Notes under the pieces: model-generated
What the model was told of the DNA's origin: nothing
Seen by the model: only the letters and a program-made list of their open reading frames with translations
The model's database searches: none
Made by a program: the position numbers and the translations under genes
NCBI GenBank assembly: GCA_903889565.1
Contig: CAISYC010000068.1
Location: 372,001-436,000 of the forward strand
DNA: 64,000 bases
Direction of reading: 5' to 3'
Source of the DNA: an uncultured beta proteobacterium
Lineage (GTDB): Bacteria; Pseudomonadota; Gammaproteobacteria; Burkholderiales; SG8-41
Part shown: positions 59,853-64,000 of the stretch, piece by piece
How the letters are laid out: each line of letters begins with the position of its first letter
How positions within the stretch are numbered: the first letter of the stretch is position 1

Positions 59853-61280
59853 ATGGCGCCCCCGATGTTCGCATTGCCCAATGGCTATGCGCTGCAGGAG
59901 TATCGCATCGAGGCGATGATCGGTGCCGGCGGCTTCGGGCTGACCTATCTAGCCCACGACGGCAATCTCAACACCAAGGTGGCGATCAAGGAATATCTGC
60001 CGGCGGATTTCGCGCTGCGCAGCGAGGACCAGACCGTGCAGCCGAAATCGTCGGCGGCGCAGCCGACCTTCGAGTGGGGGCTGAAGCGCTTTCTCGACGA
60101 GTCGCGCACGCTGGCGTCGTTCCGCCATCCCAACATCGTGCGGGTGATGCGGTTTTTTCAGGCCAATCAGACGGCCTACATGGTGATGGAATTCATCGCC
60201 GGCAAATCGCTCAACGACTGGGTGCGCGCCCACGGCAGCCTCAACGAGGCCGGGCTGGTGTCGATCGCGCTGCCGTTGCTCGACGGCCTCGACGTCATAC
60301 ACAAATCCGGCTATCTGCATCGCGACATCAAGCCGCCGAATATTTTCATCCGCGACGACGGCGCGCCGGTGCTGATCGATTTCGGCTCGGCGCGCATGAA
60401 CCTCGATCCGAACAAGGATCTGACCTCGATCGTGTCGCCGGGCTTCGCGCCGCTCGAGCAATATCACGCCAACGGCAAACAGGGGCCGTGGACGGATATC
60501 TATTCGTTCGGCGGCGTGCTCTACTGGCTGGTCACCGGCAAGAAGCCGGTCGAAGCGGTCGGCCGCATTCGCGAGGATATCCAGCCGTCCGCCGTGAGTC
60601 TCGGCGACCGCAAACTTTATGGCGTCGAATTCCTGGGGGCGATCGACTGGGCGTTGAAACCGAACGAGCAGGACCGGCCGCAAACGGTTAGCGCGTTTCG
60701 CGACGCGCTCGCGCGCGGTCGCGGCGCGCCGCCGATGGTGACTGCGCTCAGCAGCATGCAGGAGGCGGCCGCTGTCAGCATGCCCGTCAGCGTTGCTTTC
60801 GACAAGGACTGGCTCAAGCGCGTTGAACAGGATGTCGCCGGGCATCTGGGTCCGATTGCAAGCGTGATGATCAGAAACGCCGCGCGCAAATCCGCTACTG
60901 TCGTGGCCTTGCTCGACACGCTGGCGGCCGAATTGCCGGAAGGCATCGCGCGCACGGCCTTTGTTCGCAAGTTCACCGGCGATCAGGCGCCGCCTTTGTC
61001 CATGCGGCTGCAACCGGTCTCCGGCACCGCCTCGCAACAGCCGGCCTCCGAGCCGATGGGGGCAACCGCGATGCAGCGTTTCGGCATCGACGTTTTGAAA
61101 CAGGCGGAGACTGCGCTGGCCCAGCACATCGGCGGCATTGCCAAAATCGTCGTCAGGCGCGCCGCGCAGAAGGCGCGCGACGAACGCGAACTCTATCTGC
61201 TGCTGGGTGATGAAATCGCGGACAGGGAAGAGCGCAAGGCGTTCGTGCGAAAGGTGCTGACGCCGCCGGCCAGACCCTAG
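59853..61280 (+). CDS. cytosolic Ser/Thr protein kinase with duplicated C-terminal domain
   Basis: The 475-residue protein has a kinase domain close to the two EF-hand kinases (GAGGFG at 24-29, K46, HRD 156-158, DFG 176-178) but no membrane helix. Residues 316-374 and 410-468 are two copies of a 59-residue helical module; each has a central HxGxIAxxxxRxAxxK core and an R-x-AFVRK end. Such a module may be a docking or oligomer domain; I recall similar tails on other bacterial kinases. Its stop shares bases with the convergent hydrolase stop (CTAG). Confidence 0.88.
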   Translation: MAPPMFALPNGYALQEYRIEAMIGAGGFGLTYLAHDGNLNTKVAIKEYLPADFALRSEDQTVQPKSSAAQPTFEWGLKRFLDESRTLASFRHPNIVRVMRFFQANQTAYMVMEFIAGKSLNDWVRAHGSLNEAGLVSIALPLLDGLDVIHKSGYLHRDIKPPNIFIRDDGAPVLIDFGSARMNLDPNKDLTSIVSPGFAPLEQYHANGKQGPWTDIYSFGGVLYWLVTGKKPVEAVGRIREDIQPSAVSLGDRKLYGVEFLGAIDWALKPNEQDRPQTVSAFRDALARGRGAPPMVTALSSMQEAAAVSMPVSVAFDKDWLKRVEQDVAGHLGPIASVMIRNAARKSATVVALLDTLAAELPEGIARTAFVRKFTGDQAPPLSMRLQPVSGTASQQPASEPMGATAMQRFGIDVLKQAETALAQHIGGIAKIVVRRAAQKARDERELYLLLGDEIADREERKAFVRKVLTPPARP

Positions 61281-62194
61281 CTGCGCGTATCGTTGAGCAG
61301 GAATTCCCTAACCACGCCGATCTGATCGGCCGCCATCAGCATCGGCGCGTGGCCGACGCCGGCGAATTCAACCAGCCGCGGGCGCGGACCGCGCGTCTGC
61401 ATTTCTTCGGCGGTTTTTTTCAACAGCAGATCGGATTCGGCGCCGCGCAGCAGCAGCGTCGGGCAGCGGATGGCGTCCCAGTATTTCCAAAGATCGACGT
61501 CGAAGAGCGTGGTTTTGCGAAACGGCGCGGCGATGTCCGGGTCGTAGCACATGCCCCAGCTGCCGTCGTCATGCTGCTTGGCGCCGTGCAGCGTGAGGTG
61601 GTGCCATTGCGCGTCGGTGAGCGGGCCGAACGGTGCCGAGATCTGGCGAATATAGGCGTCGAGTTCCTCGAAGGTCTTGAACGTCGGATTCTTGCCGAGA
61701 TAGGCGCCGATGCGTTGCAGAGATTCGCGCGGAATCAGCGGGCCGACGTCGTTGACGACCAGCCGCGCGATCGGCGACTGCGGCATCGCCGCCAGCAGCA
61801 TGCCGAGCAGCCCGCCCATCGAGGTGCCGACCCAGTAAATCCTGCGCTCGCCCTTGCGCCCGCGCAAAAGACCGGCGAGCCGCTCAAGCCAGCCGGCGGT
61901 GGCCGGCCGCGCCGACAGGCGCGCGATCAGGGCATTCATGTCGGCGAGATATTGCGGGTAGTTGTAGTCGTCCTTGTTGGTCAGCCAGTCGCTGCGGCCG
62001 CGTCCGGCGACGTCCGGACAGACGACACGGAAGTCGGCGGCAAGCGCGCCGGCGAGAAAATCGAAATCGCGGCAGTTGCGGGACAGGCCGTGCACGCAGA
62101 TGACCACGCGTTCGGCCGCCGGGTCACCCCAATCGGTGTAGGCGATGCGGTGAAATCCGCTGTTGCTGAGGCCGAGCAGGTGGTCCGATTGCAT
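61277..62194 (-). CDS. alpha/beta hydrolase
   Basis: The 305-residue protein is a typical alpha/beta hydrolase: VHGLSRNCRDFDFLAGAL, CPDVAGRGRSD, the GTSMGG nucleophile elbow with S125, and a C-terminal FAGVGHAP with the catalytic His. The acid is probably in the LLLRGAESDLL segment. Substrate unknown. It overlaps the stop of the convergent kinase gene by 4 bp. Confidence 0.9.
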   Translation of the reverse strand: MQSDHLLGLSNSGFHRIAYTDWGDPAAERVVICVHGLSRNCRDFDFLAGALAADFRVVCPDVAGRGRSDWLTNKDDYNYPQYLADMNALIARLSARPATAGWLERLAGLLRGRKGERRIYWVGTSMGGLLGMLLAAMPQSPIARLVVNDVGPLIPRESLQRIGAYLGKNPTFKTFEELDAYIRQISAPFGPLTDAQWHHLTLHGAKQHDDGSWGMCYDPDIAAPFRKTTLFDVDLWKYWDAIRCPTLLLRGAESDLLLKKTAEEMQTRGPRPRLVEFAGVGHAPMLMAADQIGVVREFLLNDTRS

Positions 62195-62297
62195 GCCAGT
62201 CTTTATCCGGGGGATTACGCCTGAAGTGTAGCGGCGCTATATGACGACTGTAACGCAAAGCGGCCGGCGCGTCCGGCGCGCTGCGGGCGCGCGATCA

Positions 62298-62326
62298 TTG
62301 ACAAAATCGCTTGCCCAATATCCAAT
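62298..62326 (+). promoter_or_regulatory. candidate promoter ahead of the YqjD-like operon
   Basis: A perfect TTGACA (62298-62303) is followed, after 17 bp, by TCCAAT (62321-62326) in an AT-rich stretch, 71 bp before the YqjD-like start. The -10 is weak. The rest of the 203 bp gap shows only GC-rich inverted repeats. Confidence 0.45.
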
Positions 62327-62397
62327 AAATCGGTAGCCTAATCAACCCCATGCCGGTTTCCGGCCGGTCTTTTCATTCAACTGTTACCGAGGCAATC

Positions 62398-62709
62398 ATG
62401 AGCGCTGAATTGAGCAACACCAAGGACAAACTGGCCCAGGATCTGAAAATCATCGGCGCCGATGTCGAAGATTTGTTTAAAGCGTTTGCCAGCGGCGCCG
62501 CCGATAAGGCTGCGGTTGCGCGCGAGCGTATTCAGGACAATCTGCAAAAAGCGAAGATCAAGCTCGCCGATGCGGAGGATCTGGTGATTCAGAGCAGCAA
62601 GCAGGCCGCGCGCGCGACCGATGACTTCGTGCACGAAAGCCCGTGGACCGCGGTCGGTATCGGCGCCGGTGTCGGTTTGCTCATCGGGTTGCTGATCGGC
62701 CGCCGCTGA
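62398..62709 (+). CDS. YqjD/ElaB-like DUF883 membrane-anchored protein
   Basis: The 103-residue protein has a long amphipathic helical part with a late C-terminal membrane helix (WTAVGIGAGVGLLIGLLIG). This is the DUF883 layout of E. coli YqjD/ElaB, stationary-phase proteins that attach ribosomes to the inner membrane. It heads a set with YqjE- and YqjK-like genes, the order seen in E. coli. Confidence 0.9.
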   Translation: MSAELSNTKDKLAQDLKIIGADVEDLFKAFASGAADKAAVARERIQDNLQKAKIKLADAEDLVIQSSKQAARATDDFVHESPWTAVGIGAGVGLLIGLLIGRR

Positions 62710-62713
62710 TCCC

Positions 62714-63112
62714 ATGGCCGGGGAAGATTCCACGGCCGGTTCAGCGCGTGCGGGCGGGTTGCTCGGCTCCGTCAAGGGGCTGGCGGCAACGCTGATTGCA
62801 GCCGCGGTCACGCGGCTGCAGTTGTTTTCAAGCGATCTCGCGTTTGAGGGGCAACGGCTGCGGCGCATCGTGCTGCTGCTGGTGTTCGCGACGTTTTTCC
62901 TGGCCCTCTCCGTTTTGCTGTTCACGCTGCTGGTGGTGGTCGTGTTCTGGGACGATCATCGCCTTGCGGTGATCGGCGGGCTCGGTGTGTTGTATCTCGC
63001 GCTCGCCGCGTTGCTGGGATTCGCCGCGCAAAAATGCGGCGCTGCGCATCCGCGCCCGTTTGAGGCGACCATCGGTGAACTGAAAAAAGACCACGGCAGG
63101 TTGACGCAGTGA
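62714..63112 (+). CDS. YqjE-like phage-holin family membrane protein
   Basis: The 132-residue protein has two membrane helices (IVLLLVFATFFLALSVLLFTLLVVVVF and IGGLGVLYLALAALLGFAAQ) and a basic or polar tail, as in YqjE/holin-X family proteins. Function is unproven. It starts 4 bp after the YqjD-like gene and overlaps the next gene by 4 bp (GTGA). Confidence 0.88.
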   Translation: MAGEDSTAGSARAGGLLGSVKGLAATLIAAAVTRLQLFSSDLAFEGQRLRRIVLLLVFATFFLALSVLLFTLLVVVVFWDDHRLAVIGGLGVLYLALAALLGFAAQKCGAAHPRPFEATIGELKKDHGRLTQ

Positions 63113-63453
63113 GCGACAAACGGCAGGCGATGCTGGAAAAGCGCGCCCGTCTACAGGCGCAGTGCGAAGCGCAGCGCGCTGAAATCGCAGCGCATGTCGC
63201 AGGGCTGGCACGGCCGATCGCGCTGGCCGATCGCATCGTCGGCATGACCACCCGCATCTCCGTTTATCTGCGCGCGCATCCGCTGGTGCTGGGTGCGCTG
63301 GTTGCCGCGCTGGTGGTGCTGCGCCGTCGCGGGCTGTGGAAACTGGGCAAACACGCGCTCGCGCAGCGCAGCCGCGTGCTGCGCTGGGGCGAACGCGGCC
63401 TGATAATCTGGCGGACCTGGCGCGCCTTGCGCAGTCGCCGCGCCAACGCCTGA
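63109..63453 (+). CDS. YqjK-like small protein
   Basis: The 114-residue protein has a charged coiled-coil-like start (KRQAMLEKRARLQAQCEAQR), one hydrophobic segment (HPLVLGALVAALVVL) and a basic tail. It takes the YqjK place after YqjD and YqjE. GTG start overlapping the previous stop. Function unknown. Confidence 0.83.
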   Translation: MSDKRQAMLEKRARLQAQCEAQRAEIAAHVAGLARPIALADRIVGMTTRISVYLRAHPLVLGALVAALVVLRRRGLWKLGKHALAQRSRVLRWGERGLIIWRTWRALRSRRANA

Positions 63454-63463
63454 GCGCGCGACG

Positions 63464-63802
63464 ATGCCGCCGCGATTTCGCGTCAACCACATGCGCGCCG
63501 CCGGCCTGTCGGCGTTCCGGCGCATTCGCGATCTCACCGATCGTGAAAAAAAATATCTGCTGAGCGAAATCCTGCAGGTCAAGGGCTTGATGCCGCTGCT
63601 GATGAAGCCGCGCAACAAGCAGCGCTGGACGGTCGAGGACAAGGCCGAACTCCGCGTCCATCTGCGCCGGCTTTCCAACATCAGCCCGTATCTCGTCGTG
63701 CTCGCGTCGCCTGGTTCCTTCATCATGCTGCCGGCGCTGGCGTGGTGGCTGGACCGCCGGCGCAACCGCAAGCAACCCGGCACGCCCAGCCCGGCCGCGT
63801 AG
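63464..63802 (+). CDS. conserved small protein with a LETM1-like C-terminus
   Basis: The 112-residue protein is basic, with IRDLTDREKKYLLSEILQVK, a WTVEDKAELRVHLRRLSNISPYL segment, and a C-terminal hydrophobic block SFIMLPALAWWLDRR. The last part recalls LETM1-type ribosome-binding regions but that likeness is weak. It starts 10 bp after the YqjK-like gene and is probably in the same operon. Confidence 0.65.
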   Translation: MPPRFRVNHMRAAGLSAFRRIRDLTDREKKYLLSEILQVKGLMPLLMKPRNKQRWTVEDKAELRVHLRRLSNISPYLVVLASPGSFIMLPALAWWLDRRRNRKQPGTPSPAA

Positions 63803-63847
63803 CGCCCGTTGCGAGCCGGTCGCCCCTACGCACCGTCGTTGCCGAAT

Positions 63848-64000
63848 ATGCAAGCTTCTCAGCTCAAACCGTTGAACGTCGGCGCCGACGTCCACGACAA
63901 GCTGTGCGCGATGCTGCGCGGCAGTCAGTTCTTCGGTGACTTCCCGGAAGGCGAACTCGATCTGCTGGCCAAACATGTCGTCGCCTGCACGGTCGACTCC
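63848..64000 (+). CDS. probable cyclic-nucleotide-binding protein (partial, N-terminus)
   Basis: The first 51 codons are in the window and the frame runs off the end. The peptide reads LCAMLRGSQFFGDFPEGELDLLAKH, like the entry of CRP/cNMP-binding domains (an F-x-x-x-P-x-x-E-L pattern before the beta-barrel). Whether it continues as a kinase, cyclase or regulator cannot be seen. It fits the signalling character of the region. Confidence 0.65.
   Translation, partial: MQASQLKPLNVGADVHDKLCAMLRGSQFFGDFPEGELDLLAKHVVACTVDS

Noticed and set aside
1-64000. CRISPR arrays, tRNA or rRNA genes, transposases, prophage genes
   Set aside because: No regular spaced repeats, no cloverleaf-like sequence, no transposase or phage structural motifs were found by reading; the holin-family name at 62714 reflects the YqjE fold, not a phage.

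Overview
This 64 kb window is GC-rich, densely coded bacterial chromosome. The gene content points to a Betaproteobacterium of Burkholderiales type. The main reason is the large number of periplasmic receptors of the tripartite tricarboxylate transporter (Bug/TctC) family: twelve loci, one cut by the window edge and one broken by a stop codon. The YqjD-YqjE-YqjK-like trio and two small proteins (25580-25765 and 63464-63802) recalled from betaproteobacteria fit the same assignment. No rRNA, tRNA, CRISPR array, transposase or phage module was seen. The genus cannot be named from this sequence.

Layout. 1-4970: two acid and sugar-acid catabolic sets. The minus-strand set holds a TRAP-type receptor without signal peptide, a Gfo/Idh oxidoreductase, a PdxA-like dehydrogenase and a partial Bug receptor; the plus-strand set holds an HpaI-type aldolase and a BKACE enzyme. 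5031-9542: a methyltransferase, a three-gene phospholipid-type operon (CDP-alcohol phosphatidyltransferase, acyltransferase, CdsA-like) and a TPR-glycosyltransferase. 9677-15146: an aconitase-family hydro-lyase (large and small subunit), a muconate-lactonizing-type enzyme, a Bug receptor, a PEP mutase/isocitrate lyase-family lyase and a GST. 16494-25431: two acyl-CoA dehydrogenases, an IPMDH-like dehydrogenase, a class III CoA-transferase, the broken Bug gene, a crotonase without the usual acid residues, a split ThDP decarboxylase and a Bug receptor. 25580-39907: mixed accessory genes with six Bug receptors, three of them in tandem, plus an amidase, an SDR, a second CDP-alcohol phosphatidyltransferase group, FAH and DUF1330 proteins and a divergent pair of phosphoribosyltransferases. 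39960-55585: more organic-acid catabolism (Gfo/Idh, GlcG-like, CoA-transferase, FAH, three MmgE/PrpD proteins, a D-tartrate dehydratase-like enzyme, an old yellow enzyme, an acyl-CoA ligase) with two Bug receptors and a ModA-like protein without signal peptide.

55735-64000 is different in character and looks like a signalling and envelope-stress segment. Two paralogous receptor Ser/Thr kinases have a cytoplasmic kinase domain, one membrane helix and predicted periplasmic EF-hands (four and two). They are followed by a membrane sensor with a CxxCH haem motif and a HAMP domain, a soluble kinase with a duplicated C-terminal domain, an alpha/beta hydrolase, a YqjD-YqjE-YqjK-like set, a small conserved protein and the start of a likely cyclic-nucleotide-binding protein.

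Taken together, most of the window is a scavenging repertoire for carboxylates and CoA esters. Nearly every catabolic set carries its own receptor, but no TctA/TctB or DctQM membrane subunit is present, so the receptors must share transporters encoded elsewhere. The least explained elements are the EF-hand kinases with the haem-HAMP sensor, two binding proteins without signal peptides, and several enzymes whose catalytic residues depart from their family norm.
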